DNA of 54,634 nt from Thiogranum sp. (GCA_022340245.1 JAJDOI010000160.1:1-54634); one strand, 5' to 3'; positions 1 through 10,041 are shown, numbered from the stretch's first letter. Translations and numbers: made by a program. The notes: generated by a model from the sequence alone, not told the origin.

Positions 1-171
1 CGGATACCCTTCATCGAGGTGCACCTCTCCAACGTCCACGCCCGCGAGGATTTCCGCAAGCATTCCTATTTCTCGGATATCGCCGTAGGTGTGATCAGCG
101 GCCTGGGTCCGATCGGCTACGATCTGGCGCTGCAGGCGGCGCTGTCGTATCTTGACGACAACAGCACATAA
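1..171 (+). CDS. aroQ: 3-dehydroquinate dehydratase, type II (3' end only)
   Basis: This is the C-terminal 56 residues of the shikimate-pathway enzyme that dehydrates 3-dehydroquinate to 3-dehydroshikimate; the start lies outside the window. The frame opens at base 1 and stops at TAA 169-171. The segment reads [15 protein letters not shown], then [19 protein letters not shown], which is the conserved carboxyl part of the small dodecameric type II enzyme, including the EVHLSN substrate-binding stretch. aroQ immediately upstream of accB is a standard gammaproteobacterial arrangement, and a promoter-like sequence separates it from accB. The identification is firm because both motif and context agree. 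Confidence 0.92.
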   Translation, partial: RIPFIEVHLSNVHAREDFRKHSYFSDIAVGVISGLGPIGYDLALQAALSYLDDNST

Positions 172-204
172 GAACTGTCCTTCGGCGAAATTCGGCGCAT
201 TTAG

Positions 205-234
205 CTGACATTTCTCTGCAAGTCGCGCTATACT
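205..234 (+). promoter_or_regulatory. candidate sigma-70 promoter for accBC
   Basis: CTGACA (205-210) and TATACT (229-234) are separated by 18 bp and precede accB by about 30 bp, in the gap after aroQ. This is read from the sequence only; no transcription start is known. Confidence 0.55.
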
Positions 235-264
235 CGCGCGCATTCACACGCCTGCAGGACGACA

Positions 265-729
265 ATGGACATTCGTAAGGTCAAGAAACTCATCGAATTG
301 CTGGAAGAATCCGGCGTCGCGGAAATCGAGATTCACGAGGGCGAGGAATCGGTACGCATCAGTCGCCAGAATTCAACCCCGCAAATGTTTACCCCCGCCC
401 AAATGGGCATGCCGTTCGGGGTGCCCATGGCCGCCCCTGGGGCGCCGCCGGCACCTGCCGTGGACGCCGGACCGGCCCAGCCCGAGATTCCGCCGGGCCA
501 CACCGTGGCCTCTCCCATGGTCGGCACCTTTTACCGGGCGCCGTCGCCGGGTACCTCAGCTTTTGTGGAGGTCGGCTCCCAGGTCAATGCCGGCGACACG
601 CTGTGCATCATCGAGGCGATGAAAATGCTCAACCAGATCGAGGCGGACAAGGCGGGCACCATTGCCGCGATCCTGGTGGAGAACGCCGAGCCGGTCGAAT
701 ACGGGCAGCCCCTGTTTGTCATCGAGTAG
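265..729 (+). CDS. accB: Biotin carboxyl carrier protein of acetyl-CoA carboxylase
   Basis: AccB carries the biotin that AccC carboxylates and the carboxyltransferase then uses to make malonyl-CoA, the first step of fatty-acid synthesis. The 154-residue protein has the expected layout: an N-terminal helical segment ([18 protein letters not shown]), a Pro/Ala-rich linker at about residues 45-75, and a C-terminal biotinyl domain with the EAMKM motif, where Lys120 is the biotinylation site. The length matches E. coli AccB (156 aa). An AGGA ribosome site precedes the ATG. accC follows after 35 bp, so the two are very probably co-transcribed from the promoter in front of accB. Confidence 0.97.
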   Translation: MDIRKVKKLIELLEESGVAEIEIHEGEESVRISRQNSTPQMFTPAQMGMPFGVPMAAPGAPPAPAVDAGPAQPEIPPGHTVASPMVGTFYRAPSPGTSAFVEVGSQVNAGDTLCIIEAMKMLNQIEADKAGTIAAILVENAEPVEYGQPLFVIE

Positions 730-764
730 CGCCCGCGCGCGGCTCCTGCACATGTCCTTGATTT

Positions 765-2105
765 ATGTTAGATAAAGTTGTCATCGCCAACCGTGGCGAA
801 ATCGCCCTGCGCATTTTGCGCGCCTGCCGTGAAATGGGCATCAAGACGGTGGCCGTGCATTCGGTCGCCGATCGTAACCTCAAGCACGTGCTGCTGGCCG
901 ACGAGTCGGTGTGTATCGGGCCTGCGTCGTCAGTCGACAGCTACCTGAATATCCCGGTGCTGATCGCCGCGGCGGAAGTTACCGACGCCGTGGCCATTCA
1001 CCCAGGGTATGGTTTCCTGTCCGAGAACGCGGATTTTGCCGAACAGGTGGAAAAGAGCGGCTATGTTTTCATCGGGCCGCGCGCCGAGAGTATCCGCATC
1101 ATGGGCGACAAGGTGGCCGCGATCCGCGCCATGAAAGAGGCTGGTGTGCCGTGCGTACCGGGCAGTGACGGGCCGCTGGGCGATGACCCTGAAACCAACC
1201 TGCGGCTCGCCCGGGACATCGGTTATCCGATCATTATCAAGGCGGCTGCCGGGGGCGGTGGCCGTGGCATGCGGGTGGTTCACTCCGAGGCGCATCTGCG
1301 CGCGGCTGTTTCGCTGACCCGCACGGAGGCCCAGGCGGCGTTCGGCGACGGCACGGTATATATGGAGAAGTTCCTCGAAAGGCCGCGCCACGTGGAGTTC
1401 CAGGTGCTGGCCGATGGTGAGGGCAATGCCATTCACCTGGGGGAACGCGACTGTTCCATGCAGCGTCGCCACCAGAAAGTGGTGGAGGAGGCGCCCGCCC
1501 CGGGTATCAGCCTGGAGCAGCGTAAGGTCATGGGCGAGCGCTGTGCCGAGGCTTGCCGCAAGATCACCTACCGCGGTGCCGGAACGTTCGAGTTTCTTTA
1601 CCAGGACGGCGAGTTCTATTTCATTGAAATGAATACCCGTGTGCAGGTGGAGCACCCGGTCACTGAACTCGTCACCGGCGTCGATATCGTCAAGGAGCAG
1701 CTGAAGATCGCCGCAGGCGAGGGCCTGACCTACACCCAGGACGATATCCGCTGGACGGGGCACGCGGTGGAATGCCGTATCAATGCGGAAGATCCCAAGA
1801 ATTTCCTGCCGTCACCCGGCACCATTACCCAGTACCATGCCCCGGGCGGCCCCGGTATCCGCGTCGACACCCATATCTATAACGGCTATACGGTGCCGCC
1901 TTACTACGATTCAATGATTGCCAAGCTGATTGCGCACGGCGAAGACCGCGCTTCGGCCCTGGCGCGCATGCGCGGGGCGCTGTCGGAGATTGTCATCGAC
2001 GGTATCAAGACCAATATCGCCCTGCACCAGGACATTTGCAGCGATGCGGCTTTCGCCGCCGGCGGCACCGATATTCACTACCTGGAAAAGAAGCTCGGCC
2101 TGTGA
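765..2105 (+). CDS. accC: Biotin carboxylase subunit of acetyl-CoA carboxylase
   Basis: AccC uses ATP and bicarbonate to carboxylate the biotin on AccB. The 446-residue protein begins [20 protein letters not shown], as in the family, and has the ATP-grasp glycine-rich loop [14 protein letters not shown] near residue 160. It also has the [14 protein letters not shown] catalytic and metal-binding segment near residue 290. The length is close to E. coli AccC (449 aa). The ribosome site in front of the ATG is weak, which suggests translational dependence on accB. A pair of hairpin repeats follows 15 bp after the stop and may end the transcript. Confidence 0.98.
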   Translation: MLDKVVIANRGEIALRILRACREMGIKTVAVHSVADRNLKHVLLADESVCIGPASSVDSYLNIPVLIAAAEVTDAVAIHPGYGFLSENADFAEQVEKSGYVFIGPRAESIRIMGDKVAAIRAMKEAGVPCVPGSDGPLGDDPETNLRLARDIGYPIIIKAAAGGGGRGMRVVHSEAHLRAAVSLTRTEAQAAFGDGTVYMEKFLERPRHVEFQVLADGEGNAIHLGERDCSMQRRHQKVVEEAPAPGISLEQRKVMGERCAEACRKITYRGAGTFEFLYQDGEFYFIEMNTRVQVEHPVTELVTGVDIVKEQLKIAAGEGLTYTQDDIRWTGHAVECRINAEDPKNFLPSPGTITQYHAPGGPGIRVDTHIYNGYTVPPYYDSMIAKLIAHGEDRASALARMRGALSEIVIDGIKTNIALHQDICSDAAFAAGGTDIHYLEKKLGL

Positions 2106-2119
2106 GCCGACAAGCGCCC

Positions 2120-2192
2120 GTAGGTTGGGCTGAGCGCAGCGAAGCCCAACAACCCCGGCGACCGGTGGAGGCTTGCTGTTGGGCTTCAGGGG
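2120..2192. repeat. Hairpin repeat family 1, accC/prmA gap
   Basis: A full forward unit starts with GTAGGTTGGGCTGAGCGCAG and ends AGCCCAACA at about 2151. A partial inverted unit (TGTTGGGCTTCAGG) starts at 2177. Each unit is itself a hairpin with arms TTGGGCT / AGCCCAA around GAGCGCAGCG. This is one of 13 clusters in the window. Confidence 0.9.
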
Positions 2193-2229
2193 TTCATGAG
2201 CGGGTTTCCGGTCCCATGGGTTAGACGGT

Positions 2230-3147
2230 ATGACGTGGCAGCAACTGGCGGTTGATGCGGGTGATGTCGATCCGGATGCGCTGTCGGCTTTCTTTGAAAC
2301 GCACGGCGCATTGTCGGTCACCCTGGTCGATGCCGCTGACCAGCCCCTGTTCGAACCCGATCCCGGCACCACGCCGCTGTGGTCAGCCACCCGTGTTACC
2401 GGGCTGTTTGCCGACGACGTCGACCTTACGTCACTGAAACAGGCGCTTGCCGGGCGTTTCGGTGCGGCACTGGCGGCGCGCACGGTCGCCGAGGCGGTGG
2501 CGGACCAGGATTGGGAACGCGCCTGGCTGGACCGCTTTCAGCCTATGCGGTTCGGCGAGCACCTGTGGATCTGCCCCGCGGGACAACGCCCGCCCGTCGA
2601 GCCCGGCCAGGTGCTGATCGATCTGGACCCCGGGCTGGCATTCGGCACCGGCACCCACCCGACGACCGCGCTGTGCCTGGCGTGGCTTGACGGCCACCCG
2701 CCGGTTGACCGGCAGGTGCTGGACTTCGGCTGCGGGTCCGGCATCCTGGCGATTGCGGCGCTCAAGCTGGGTGCGGCCTCCGTCTGGGCGGTCGACATCG
2801 ATGAGCAGGCGTTATGGTCAAGCCGGGAGAACGCCGCTCGCAACCAGGTTGCCGGGAGGTTGCTGACCGGCCTGCCGGACGCATTGCCGGCGCAGCGTTT
2901 TGACCTGTTGCTGGCCAACATTCTCGCCAACCCCCTGATCGAACTTGCGCCGCGCCTCGCCGGCCTGCTGGACCCGGGCGGTCAACTGGTATTGTCGGGG
3001 ATCCTGTCGGAACAGGCCGCTGGTGTGCAGCAGGCCTATGAGCCCTGGTTCCGTTTTTCGCCCAGCGCCGAACAGGACGGCTGGGTGCGCCTTCAGGCGG
3101 TGCGGACGCAGGTTGAACCGCAAAGCGATGTCGGGCGGGGAAGGTAG
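2230..3147 (+). CDS. prmA: Ribosomal protein L11 methyltransferase
   Basis: PrmA trimethylates ribosomal protein L11 using S-adenosylmethionine. The 305-residue protein has the N-terminal substrate domain (MTWQQLAVDAGDVDPDALSA), a linker carrying the DPGLAFGTGTHPTT motif near residue 135, and the SAM-binding fold with DFGCGSGILAIAALKLGA near residue 165 and LLANILANPL near residue 225. The length is slightly above E. coli PrmA (293 aa). The extra residues are at the C-terminus, where the reading frame runs into a hairpin repeat and stops at the TAG of its GTAGG. The usual neighbours accBC and dusB-fis flank it. Confidence 0.96.
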   Translation: MTWQQLAVDAGDVDPDALSAFFETHGALSVTLVDAADQPLFEPDPGTTPLWSATRVTGLFADDVDLTSLKQALAGRFGAALAARTVAEAVADQDWERAWLDRFQPMRFGEHLWICPAGQRPPVEPGQVLIDLDPGLAFGTGTHPTTALCLAWLDGHPPVDRQVLDFGCGSGILAIAALKLGAASVWAVDIDEQALWSSRENAARNQVAGRLLTGLPDALPAQRFDLLLANILANPLIELAPRLAGLLDPGGQLVLSGILSEQAAGVQQAYEPWFRFSPSAEQDGWVRLQAVRTQVEPQSDVGRGR

Positions 3148-3249
3148 GTTGGGCGAGAAGGGTAGGTTGGGCTGAGGCACGAAGCCCAACAGATTCGAGC
3201 CGGGTTGCGCGTTGGTTGTTGGGCTTCGCTGCGCTCAGCCCAACCTACG
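3144..3249. repeat. Hairpin repeat family 1 overlapping the prmA stop codon
   Basis: A truncated forward unit at 3144 (GTAGGTTGGGCGAGAAGG) contains the prmA TAG stop at 3145-3147. It is followed by a forward unit from 3162 and a perfect inverted unit at 3217-3249. The inward-facing pair can form one long hairpin. Confidence 0.9.
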
Positions 3250-3354
3250 TGGTGTTCGTGATCTCGGCCCGGTCTGCGCCAGCATTAAGTTGTCGAACAG
3301 CGGGCCGTTGACGCATACAATACCGCGCCAGGGAAAACATTTTTCAGGGAATCC

Positions 3355-4266
3355 ATGTACGTAGCCTGCCCTTCCTGCAAATCGCTTTACGCTGTTTCGG
3401 CCGATCAGCTGCGCCTCGCCGACGGCCATGTGCGCTGTGGCCAGTGCCACACCCTGTTTAACGCGACGCATGCGGTATTCGCCGATCCGCACCAGGCGCT
3501 CGCGTTCGAGCGGCCACTGCACCAGGATCTGGCGCGCGAAATCGATGACCTGGTGGATCGCGCGCTGGACCAGGTGTCCGGCGCCACTGGTGAGCCCGCG
3601 GTCGAAGCGGGTGTTGCAGAGACCGCGCCGCCGGTGCCGGATACCGGCGAGGCTACTGTCGAACCGGTTGGTCTGTCGGCCGGTATGGATTTCTACGCGC
3701 AGCCGGTTGCCGGTGAATTCGTTCGCTCGCAGGCGGAAGAGGAACAGGTTTACGATCTGTCAGAAACGATGCTGTTTCATGACGAGTCGTTTCACGAGCC
3801 GCGGACCAGTTGGGGCGGGGTGGCGGCCGCGCTGTTGCTGACGCTGGTGCTGGTCGCGCAATATGCCTGGTGGGACCGCAATCGCCTTGCGCAGATCACC
3901 GCACTGCGCCCGGCGCTCGAGTGGCTGTGCAAACCTGTGAGCTGTGATCTGCCGCTGCGGCACGATCTGACCCAGGTGGAGATGGTCGAGCGCGAAGTAC
4001 GTGATCACCCTAACGTCGCCGATGCCTTGCTGGTCAGCGCGGCGTTCATCAATCGAGCAAGCTACCCGCAGGCTTACCCGGTGTTGCAGATTTCGTTTTC
4101 CGATACATCCGGTACGCCGGTTGCGGTGAGGCGCTTCATGCCGGAGGAATATCTGCACGACAAGAATCCGGCGCGCGGCATGGCGCCCGGCGAACAAACG
4201 CTGGTGATGCTGGAAGTGGTTGATCCCGGCGAACGTGCCGTGTCGTACCAGTTCGATTTCATGTAG
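3355..4266 (+). CDS. Zinc-ribbon membrane protein with DUF3426 domain
   Basis: The specific function is unknown. The 303-residue protein opens with an MJ0042-type zinc ribbon: Cys5 and Cys8 (CPSC) and Cys28 and Cys31 (CGQC). An acidic, low-complexity linker runs to about residue 145. One transmembrane helix follows (WGGVAAALLLTLVLVAQYAWW, about residues 153-175), and then a C-terminal periplasmic DUF3426 domain containing LRPALEWLCKPVSCDLPLR. This predicts a cytoplasmic metal-binding head and an outside domain. Its place between prmA and dusB-fis is conserved in many gammaproteobacteria. An SD-like CAGGGA precedes the ATG. The domain call is firm. Confidence 0.9.
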   Translation: MYVACPSCKSLYAVSADQLRLADGHVRCGQCHTLFNATHAVFADPHQALAFERPLHQDLAREIDDLVDRALDQVSGATGEPAVEAGVAETAPPVPDTGEATVEPVGLSAGMDFYAQPVAGEFVRSQAEEEQVYDLSETMLFHDESFHEPRTSWGGVAAALLLTLVLVAQYAWWDRNRLAQITALRPALEWLCKPVSCDLPLRHDLTQVEMVEREVRDHPNVADALLVSAAFINRASYPQAYPVLQISFSDTSGTPVAVRRFMPEEYLHDKNPARGMAPGEQTLVMLEVVDPGERAVSYQFDFM

Positions 4267-4386
4267 ATGCATGGCGCGGGAAAATATTTCATTGTTTCGC
4301 TCGTCAAGTCTTGACGTGCGTTTAACGCTATAAATAAAGCGCTTTGCGTGCTCAACGCGACACCCAAAAGAATTTTCCTGTAGTGC

Positions 4387-4415
4387 TTTTCCTCGGCGTA
4401 AACTGGGCGTATGAT
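4387..4415 (+). promoter_or_regulatory. possible promoter for dusB-fis
   Basis: TATGAT at 4410-4415 has a poor -35 (TTTTCC, 4387-4392) 17 bp upstream. A second AT-rich stretch with TATAAA at 4329-4334 lies further up. The 195-bp gap before dusB clearly differs from the GC-rich flanks, but which hexamers are used is a guess. Confidence 0.3.
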
Positions 4416-4461
4416 TAGCCCCCTTTCCGTTCGTAATTAACCGAGGAACTTTTTGCGCAGC

Positions 4462-5448
4462 ATGCGGATTGGGCCATACAAGTTGCGTAACCAATTGGTG
4501 TTGGCACCGATGGCGGGCGTAACTGACCGGCCATTTCGACAACTGTGTAAATCACTGGGCGCCGGGCTCGCTGTATCCGAGATGGTGTCCTGTAACTCGG
4601 CGCTGTGGGGCAGCAAGCAAACCCTGCGGCGTATGAATCACGACGGCGAGGTTGAACCCCGTTCCGTGCAGATTGCCGGCGCAGACCCCAAAATGATGGC
4701 CGAAGCGGCGCGTTTCAATGTTGAACGCGGCGCCCAGATCATCGACATCAATATGGGTTGCCCGGCCAAAAAAGTCTGTAATGTCATGGCGGGGTCCGCA
4801 TTGTTGCAGAATGAAAGTCTGGTCAGGCAGATCCTCGAGGCGGTCGTTACGGCTGTCGATGTGCCTGTGACTTTGAAGCTTCGCACGGGGTGGGACCCCG
4901 CGAACCGTAATGCACTCTCCGTGGCGCAGATCGCCGAACAGGCGGGCATACAGGCGTTGGCCATTCACGGGCGCACCCGCGCCTGCGGCTATAGCGGCGA
5001 GGCCGAATACCAGACAATTCGCAACGTGAAACAGGCTGTATCGATACCGGTGATTGCCAACGGCGATATCACCAGTGCCGAGAAAGCCCGACAGGTACTG
5101 GAGCAGACGGGCGCCGATGCCGTGATGATCGGACGTGCCGCACAAGGACGACCCTGGATTTTCCGAGAACTTGAACATTACATGTCCACGGGGCAGTTGT
5201 TGCCGGAGCCCGGGGCGAAGGAGATTCGCACCATCATGATTAACCATCTGAAAAATCTTTATGAATTTTACGGTGAATACACGGGCGTACGTATTGCCCG
5301 CAAGCATATTGGCTGGTACAGCAAGGGCCAGCGCAACGGCGCCGAGTTTCGCCGGCGCGTCAATCAGGTTGGCAGCGTTACAGAGCAACTCTCCATGACA
5401 CAGGCGTTTTTTGACGAACTGTGTGTCCGTTCGGAAATGGCCGCATGA
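4462..5448 (+). CDS. dusB: tRNA-dihydrouridine synthase B
   Basis: DusB is an FMN enzyme that reduces uridine in the tRNA D-loop. The 328-residue TIM-barrel protein starts [20 protein letters not shown], carries the FMN-phosphate segment and the signature [12 protein letters not shown] with its catalytic Cys, and has [13 protein letters not shown] near residue 230. I chose ATG 4462 because homologues begin MRIG. However, GAGGA at 4443-4447 is better spaced for an in-frame TTG at 4453, which would add three residues. The stop overlaps the fis start by four bases (ATGA), the classic dusB-fis coupling. Confidence 0.96.
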   Translation: MRIGPYKLRNQLVLAPMAGVTDRPFRQLCKSLGAGLAVSEMVSCNSALWGSKQTLRRMNHDGEVEPRSVQIAGADPKMMAEAARFNVERGAQIIDINMGCPAKKVCNVMAGSALLQNESLVRQILEAVVTAVDVPVTLKLRTGWDPANRNALSVAQIAEQAGIQALAIHGRTRACGYSGEAEYQTIRNVKQAVSIPVIANGDITSAEKARQVLEQTGADAVMIGRAAQGRPWIFRELEHYMSTGQLLPEPGAKEIRTIMINHLKNLYEFYGEYTGVRIARKHIGWYSKGQRNGAEFRRRVNQVGSVTEQLSMTQAFFDELCVRSEMAA

Positions 5449-5741
5449 GTGCCGTTGCCATGCAAAGCACTCAGCCGACTACGGTCAGCCAGCTGACTCA
5501 CACCGAACGCCGCAAGCAGCCGCTGCGTGCCAGTGTTCAGTCTGCACTGGAGCGGTACTTCCGGGATCTCGACGGCCATGATGTCGATGGTGTTTACGAT
5601 ATGGTCATCGGACAGGTCGAGCAGGCCATGCTGGAAAGCATCATGCGGCATACCCGCAGCAACCAGACCAGGGCCGCCGACATGCTGGGGATTAACCGCA
5701 GTACGTTACGCAAGAAGCTGAAACTTTACGGTCTGCTTTAA
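5445..5741 (+). CDS. fis: DNA-binding protein Fis
   Basis: Fis is a nucleoid-bending factor that activates rRNA promoters and shapes chromosome structure in growing cells. The 98-residue product has the same length as E. coli Fis. Its C-terminal helix-turn-helix is complete ([20 protein letters not shown], then [12 protein letters not shown]), and the central dimer helices include [16 protein letters not shown]. The ATG at 5445 overlaps the dusB stop, indicating coupled translation. An alternative ATG lies at 5460. Earlier in-frame starts would lie inside dusB and are unlikely. A decayed cluster of hairpin repeats begins 15 bp after the stop. Confidence 0.96.
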   Translation: MSAVAMQSTQPTTVSQLTHTERRKQPLRASVQSALERYFRDLDGHDVDGVYDMVIGQVEQAMLESIMRHTRSNQTRAADMLGINRSTLRKKLKLYGLL

Positions 5742-5755
5742 ATTTCCGGTTCGCC

Positions 5756-5913
5756 GCAGGTTGGGCTGAGCACCGTAGCGTGGGCTTGGCACCGTAGATT
5801 GGGCTGAGCGCCAGCGAAGCCCAACACGTCGCCGCAGGCTCGGCTGAGCACCGCAGGTTGGGCTGAGCGTCAGCGAAGCCCAACCTGCGTACTGACCCTC
5901 AGCCCAACCTGCG
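5756..5913. repeat. Hairpin repeat family 1, degenerate cluster between fis and purH
   Basis: At least four diverged forward units (CAGGTTGGGCTGAGC and variants, including AGATTGGGCTGAGCGCC) are followed by an inverted end (CTCAGCCCAACCTGCGG). The spacing is irregular, and substitutions such as GCAGG for GTAGG are shared between units, which suggests local duplication. Confidence 0.85.
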
Positions 5914-5954
5914 GACTCCGCCGACGTTAGGTATCAACTTTTCAGGTAGTTATA

Positions 5955-7517
5955 ATGCCAGCTATTGAACGTGCGCTGATCAGCGTTTCCGACAAGACGG
6001 GTATCGAGGCGTTCGCCCGGCAGTTACACGCCCGCGGCGTGGAGATCCTTTCTACAGGCGGTACTGCCAGGCTGCTGGCGGACAACGGGATACCGGTCAC
6101 CGAAGTCTCCGATTACACCGGTTTCCCCGAAATGATGGCCGGCCGGGTGAAAACTCTGCACCCGAAAATCCACGGTGGCATTCTCGGGCGGCGCGGCACC
6201 GATGAGGCGGTGATGCAGCAGCACGCGATTCCTCCTATCGACATGGTGGTCGTCAACCTCTATCCCTTCGAACAAACCGTGGCTGATCCGGACTGCGACC
6301 TCGCCACCGCCATTGAGAACATCGATATCGGCGGGCCGACGTTGATCCGCGCGGCGGCCAAGAATCATGCGGCTGTTACCGTCATTGTCGACAGCGGCGA
6401 CTATCCCGGGGTGCTGGCGGAAATGGCCGACAACCAGGGGGCGGTCAGCGATGCGACGCGTTTCCGCCTGGCGGTGAAGACCTTCGAACATACCGCCCGG
6501 TACGATGGCGCTATTGCCAACTACCTCGGCCTGCTTGGCGAAACGGGTGAAAAACAGGCCTTTCCGCAGACCCTCAGCCTGCAATACAGGAAGGTCCAGA
6601 GCATGCGCTACGGCGAGAACCCGCACCAGAATGCGGCGTTCTATATCGAGCACGCGGGCGGTGAAGCCTCGGTGTCGACTGCCCGCCAGTTGCAGGGCAA
6701 GGAACTTTCTTACAACAATGTTGCCGACACCGATGCGGCGCTGGAGTGCGTCAAGCAGTTCAGCGATGCGCCCACCTGCGTCATCGTCAAGCACGCCAAC
6801 CCCTGTGGCGTGGCCGTGGGCGCCAGTCTGCTGGAGGCCTACGACCGGGCCTACAGCACCGATCCCGAATCCGCCTTCGGCGGCATTATTGCCTTCAACC
6901 GGGCGTTGGACGCGGAAACCGCTGCGGCGATTGTCGCGCGCCAGTTCGTCGAAGTGATTGTTGCGCCACAGATCAGCGACGCTGCGCTGCCGCTGCTGGC
7001 GGAAAAGAAAAATGTGCGCGTGCTGGCCTGCGGTGACTGGCCGCAAACGGCGGCCGCCCGCCTCGACTTCAAGCGGGTTAACGGTGGGCTGCTTGTGCAG
7101 GACGCCGATCTGGTGCTGCTGAACGAATCCAGGGTGGTTACCGAACGCGCACCGGATGACGCTGAAATGAAAGACCTGCTGTTCGCCTGGCGTGTGGCCA
7201 AGTTCGTCAAGTCCAACGCTATTGTTTATGCGAGCAATAACATGACCATCGGCGTCGGAGCCGGTCAGATGAGCCGCGTCAACAGTGCGCGCATTGCGGG
7301 CATCAAGGCCGAGCAGGCCGGGCTGCAAGTCAAGGGTTCGGTGATGGCCTCGGATGCGTTCTTCCCGTTTCGCGACGGTATCGACCAGGCTGCACAGGCC
7401 GGTATCAGCGCGGTGATACAGCCGGGCGGGTCCATGCGCGACGAGGAAACCATTGCCGCTGCCAACGAGCACGGCATGGCCATGGTGTTCACCGGCATGC
7501 GCCATTTCCGGCATTGA
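5955..7517 (+). CDS. purH: Bifunctional AICAR transformylase / IMP cyclohydrolase
   Basis: PurH performs the last two steps of IMP synthesis, formylating AICAR with 10-formyl-tetrahydrofolate and closing the ring. The 520-residue protein (E. coli 529) has the N-terminal cyclohydrolase domain ([42 protein letters not shown]) and the C-terminal transformylase domain ([40 protein letters not shown]). The start is supported by an AGG-containing site just upstream. A repeat cluster follows, and then purD, so the two purine genes sit together but are separated by about 300 bp of repeat-bearing DNA. Confidence 0.98.
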   Translation: MPAIERALISVSDKTGIEAFARQLHARGVEILSTGGTARLLADNGIPVTEVSDYTGFPEMMAGRVKTLHPKIHGGILGRRGTDEAVMQQHAIPPIDMVVVNLYPFEQTVADPDCDLATAIENIDIGGPTLIRAAAKNHAAVTVIVDSGDYPGVLAEMADNQGAVSDATRFRLAVKTFEHTARYDGAIANYLGLLGETGEKQAFPQTLSLQYRKVQSMRYGENPHQNAAFYIEHAGGEASVSTARQLQGKELSYNNVADTDAALECVKQFSDAPTCVIVKHANPCGVAVGASLLEAYDRAYSTDPESAFGGIIAFNRALDAETAAAIVARQFVEVIVAPQISDAALPLLAEKKNVRVLACGDWPQTAAARLDFKRVNGGLLVQDADLVLLNESRVVTERAPDDAEMKDLLFAWRVAKFVKSNAIVYASNNMTIGVGAGQMSRVNSARIAGIKAEQAGLQVKGSVMASDAFFPFRDGIDQAAQAGISAVIQPGGSMRDEETIAAANEHGMAMVFTGMRHFRH

Positions 7518-7569
7518 GCCCAGGCGCAGAAAGGTCAGCATGCAACCGCGGTGCGTAAATCGTTCCGCC

Positions 7570-7696
7570 GTAGGTTCGGCTGAGCGCAGCGAAGCCCAAC
7601 ATTGGGGTGGCCGTTACCGCGCCGGGTGGTTGTTGGGTCGAACGATTGTTGGGCTTCGCTGCGATCAGCGCAACCTACGCTCAGCGCAACCTGCGC
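7570..7696. repeat. Hairpin repeat family 1 between purH and purD
   Basis: A forward unit occupies 7570-7602 and an inverted unit 7647-7679. Diverged fragments (TTGTTGGGTCG; CTCAGCGCAACCTGCG) flank the inverted unit. Apart from this I see nothing in the 298-bp purH-purD gap. Confidence 0.88.
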
Positions 7697-7815
7697 TCGG
7701 ACCCATCTGTGTTCAGAGCGGTCTGCGCATGGATGTTCGGTATTGGTGCAAGAATCGATAAGTCATTTCCGGCTGTGCGCCGCTGCGCGCCTCGGTCGTG
7801 AAGAGAGCGATCACC

Positions 7816-9108
7816 ATGAAAATCTTAATCATCGGCGGCGGTGGCCGCGAACACGCCCTGGCCTGGAAGGCGGCCCAGTCCGCCCACGTGGAAAAGGTCT
7901 TCGTAGCCCCCGGCAACGCCGGCACGGCGGCGGAAGAGCGGGTGGAGAATAGTGCCGTCAGTGCCGAGGACGTCGACGGCCTGCTGGCGTTCGCGCAGGC
8001 TGAGTCGGTCGATCTGACCATCGTCGGACCCGAGGCGCCGCTGGTGCTGGGCGTGGTCGATCGGTTTCAGGGTGCGGGCTTGCGCATCTTCGGGCCCAGC
8101 CGGGCGGCGGCTGAGCTGGAGGGTTCCAAGGCCTTCACCAAGGATTTCCTCGCCCGGCACGGGATTCCCACCGCGGCCTACGGCAATTTCACCGACCTCG
8201 ATGCCGCCATCGCCTATATCCGGAAACAGGGCGCGCCGATTGTCGTCAAGGCCGACGGCCTGGCAGCGGGCAAGGGCGTTATTCTCGCGCAGACCGAACA
8301 GCAGGCCATCGACGCCTGTCGCGACATGCTGGCCGGGAACGCCTTTGGCGAAGCCGGTCACCGCGTGGTCATCGAGGAGTTCCTGCGGGGCGAGGAAGCC
8401 AGTTTTATCGTTATGGTAGACGGCGAACACGTCCTGCCGCTGGCAACCTCGCAGGACCACAAGGCGCGCGACGATGGCGATACCGGCCCGAACACCGGCG
8501 GTATGGGTGCCTATTCGCCCGCGCCGGTGGTCGATGCGGCCATGCACCGGCGCATCATGCAGGAGGTCATCGAGCCGACCGTGCGCGGCATGGCGGCCGA
8601 CGGCAGGCCCTACACCGGCTTTCTCTACGCCGGCATTATGATCGACCCGCAGGGTGTGCCGAAGGTGCTGGAATATAATGTGCGTTTCGGCGACCCGGAA
8701 ACCCAGCCCATTATGCTGCGCCTGCGTTCTGACCTGGTTGCACTGTGCGAGGCGGCAGTGGACCGGCGCCTGGACCAGGTCGGTGTCGACTGGGACGCGC
8801 GCGCCAGCCTGGGTGTGGTGATGGCCGCGGGCGGCTACCCGGACAGCTATCACAAGGGCGATATTATCCGCGGCCTGGATGCCGTGCAGGGCGAGGGCGT
8901 GAAGGTGTTCCATGCCGGCACGCAGTTCAGCGACGGTGCGGTTGTCACCAGCGGCGGGCGCGTCCTGTGTGTCTGTGCGCTCGGCGAGGATGTCGCGGCG
9001 GCCCAGCGGCGCGCCTACGCCGCCGTGGACAAGATCAGTTGGGACAAGGCTTATTATCGCCGCGACATCGGCCACCGCGCCATCGCCCGCCTGAAGCCCC
9101 AAAAATAA
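7816..9108 (+). CDS. purD: Phosphoribosylamine-glycine ligase
   Basis: PurD joins glycine to phosphoribosylamine using ATP, the second step of purine synthesis. The 430-residue ATP-grasp protein (E. coli 429) starts [19 protein letters not shown] and has [14 protein letters not shown] near residue 145, [20 protein letters not shown] near residue 213 and [12 protein letters not shown] near residue 285. An in-frame GTG at 7798 would add six residues, but the ATG start matches homologues exactly. The gene runs convergently toward rpiA, with a large repeat block between them. Confidence 0.98.
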   Translation: MKILIIGGGGREHALAWKAAQSAHVEKVFVAPGNAGTAAEERVENSAVSAEDVDGLLAFAQAESVDLTIVGPEAPLVLGVVDRFQGAGLRIFGPSRAAAELEGSKAFTKDFLARHGIPTAAYGNFTDLDAAIAYIRKQGAPIVVKADGLAAGKGVILAQTEQQAIDACRDMLAGNAFGEAGHRVVIEEFLRGEEASFIVMVDGEHVLPLATSQDHKARDDGDTGPNTGGMGAYSPAPVVDAAMHRRIMQEVIEPTVRGMAADGRPYTGFLYAGIMIDPQGVPKVLEYNVRFGDPETQPIMLRLRSDLVALCEAAVDRRLDQVGVDWDARASLGVVMAAGGYPDSYHKGDIIRGLDAVQGEGVKVFHAGTQFSDGAVVTSGGRVLCVCALGEDVAAAQRRAYAAVDKISWDKAYYRRDIGHRAIARLKPQK

Positions 9109-9110
9109 TC

Positions 9111-9303
9111 GTAGGTTGGGCTGAACGCAGTGAAGCCCAACATTCCCCGGTGCAGTCCTCCCAATTCACGTCAGGCGGAGCTTGCGAAGCCCAACATCCC
9201 CCGGCGCGGCCCGCCGAATTCACGTCAGGCCGAGCTTGGGAAGCCCGAGCTGCCTTGTCCAGATCGGTAACGTTGGGCTTCGCTGTGCTCAGCCCAACCT
9301 ACG
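9111..9303. repeat. Hairpin repeat family 1 between convergent purD and rpiA
   Basis: A forward unit at 9111 (GTAGGTTGGGCTGAACGCAG) and an inverted unit ending near 9303 (TTGGGCTTCGCTGTGCTCAG) bracket an internal tandem duplication. The block fills nearly the whole gap between the two convergent genes. Confidence 0.9.
9136..9243 (+). repeat. 54-bp imperfect tandem duplication inside the repeat block
   Basis: Two 54-bp units (9136-9189 and 9190-9243) each run from CCCAACAT through CCGGNGC and AATTCACGTCAGGC to GAG. They differ at about nine positions. Each unit contains the AGCCCAA end of the hairpin repeat, so the duplication arose within the repeat itself. Confidence 0.85.
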
Positions 9304-9351
9304 GTTGGTTGTTAGCCGCCGGCCGCCCGAGTCTGTAGCAGCGACGATGAT

Positions 9352-10014
9352 TTATGGCGCGCTGCGGGTTTCCACACCCTTGCCGGTGCCGAGCAGCAAC
9401 ACGTCTGCCGGGCGGTTGGCGAAGATCCCCACGGTGACGATACCGGGAATATTATTGAGTTCGCTTTCCAGCTTGCCGGGCTCGAGGATTTCCAGATCCC
9501 TGACGTCGAGGATGATGTTGCCGTTGTCAGTGGTAAAACCCTGGCGCAGTTCCGGGCGGCCGCCGAACTTGACCAGTTCGCGGGCGACATAGCTCTGGGC
9601 CATGGGAATGACCTCGATGGGCAGCGGGAAAGTGCCCAGCACCTTGACCAGTTTGCTCTCGTCGCAAATGCAGACAAACTTGTCGCTGGCCCCGGCGACG
9701 ATCTTCTCGCGCGTCAGCGCGCCCCCGCCACCCTTAATCAGGTGCAGGTAGTCGTCGACTTCGTCGGCGCCGTCGACATACACCGACAACTGCCCGGCCT
9801 GGTTGAGGTCCATCACCGCGATGCCGTGGCTTTTCAGTCGATCGGCGCTGGCGACCGAACTGGCGACTGTGCCTTCGATCCGCCCCTTGATCCTGGCGAG
9901 GGCGTCAATGAAATAGTTCGCCGTCGAGCCGGTGCCGACACCGATAACGGTGCCCGTTTCGACATACTCGATGGCCGCTTCGGCCACCTGTTTTTTTAAT
10001 TCATCCTGGTTCAT
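9352..10014 (-). CDS. rpiA: Ribose-5-phosphate isomerase A
   Basis: RpiA interconverts ribose 5-phosphate and ribulose 5-phosphate in the pentose phosphate pathway, supplying PRPP for the purine genes nearby. The 220-residue protein (E. coli 219) begins [19 protein letters not shown] and has [15 protein letters not shown] near residue 25, the catalytic DGADEVD near residue 82 and [14 protein letters not shown] near residue 94. I took the ATG at 10014 because an AGGAG site lies just before it. The open frame upstream to 10179 has no homologous content and crosses the 77-bp palindrome. Confidence 0.97.
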   Translation of the reverse strand: MNQDELKKQVAEAAIEYVETGTVIGVGTGSTANYFIDALARIKGRIEGTVASSVASADRLKSHGIAVMDLNQAGQLSVYVDGADEVDDYLHLIKGGGGALTREKIVAGASDKFVCICDESKLVKVLGTFPLPIEVIPMAQSYVARELVKFGGRPELRQGFTTDNGNIILDVRDLEILEPGKLESELNNIPGIVTVGIFANRPADVLLLGTGKGVETRSAP

Positions 10015-10041
10015 TTTGTTCTCCTGCGGCAAATTTAGGGG

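Noticed and set aside
5951-5956. A perfect TATAAT at the purH start codon.
   Set aside because: It overlaps the ATG itself, so it cannot serve purH transcription, and no gene starts shortly downstream. Probably chance.
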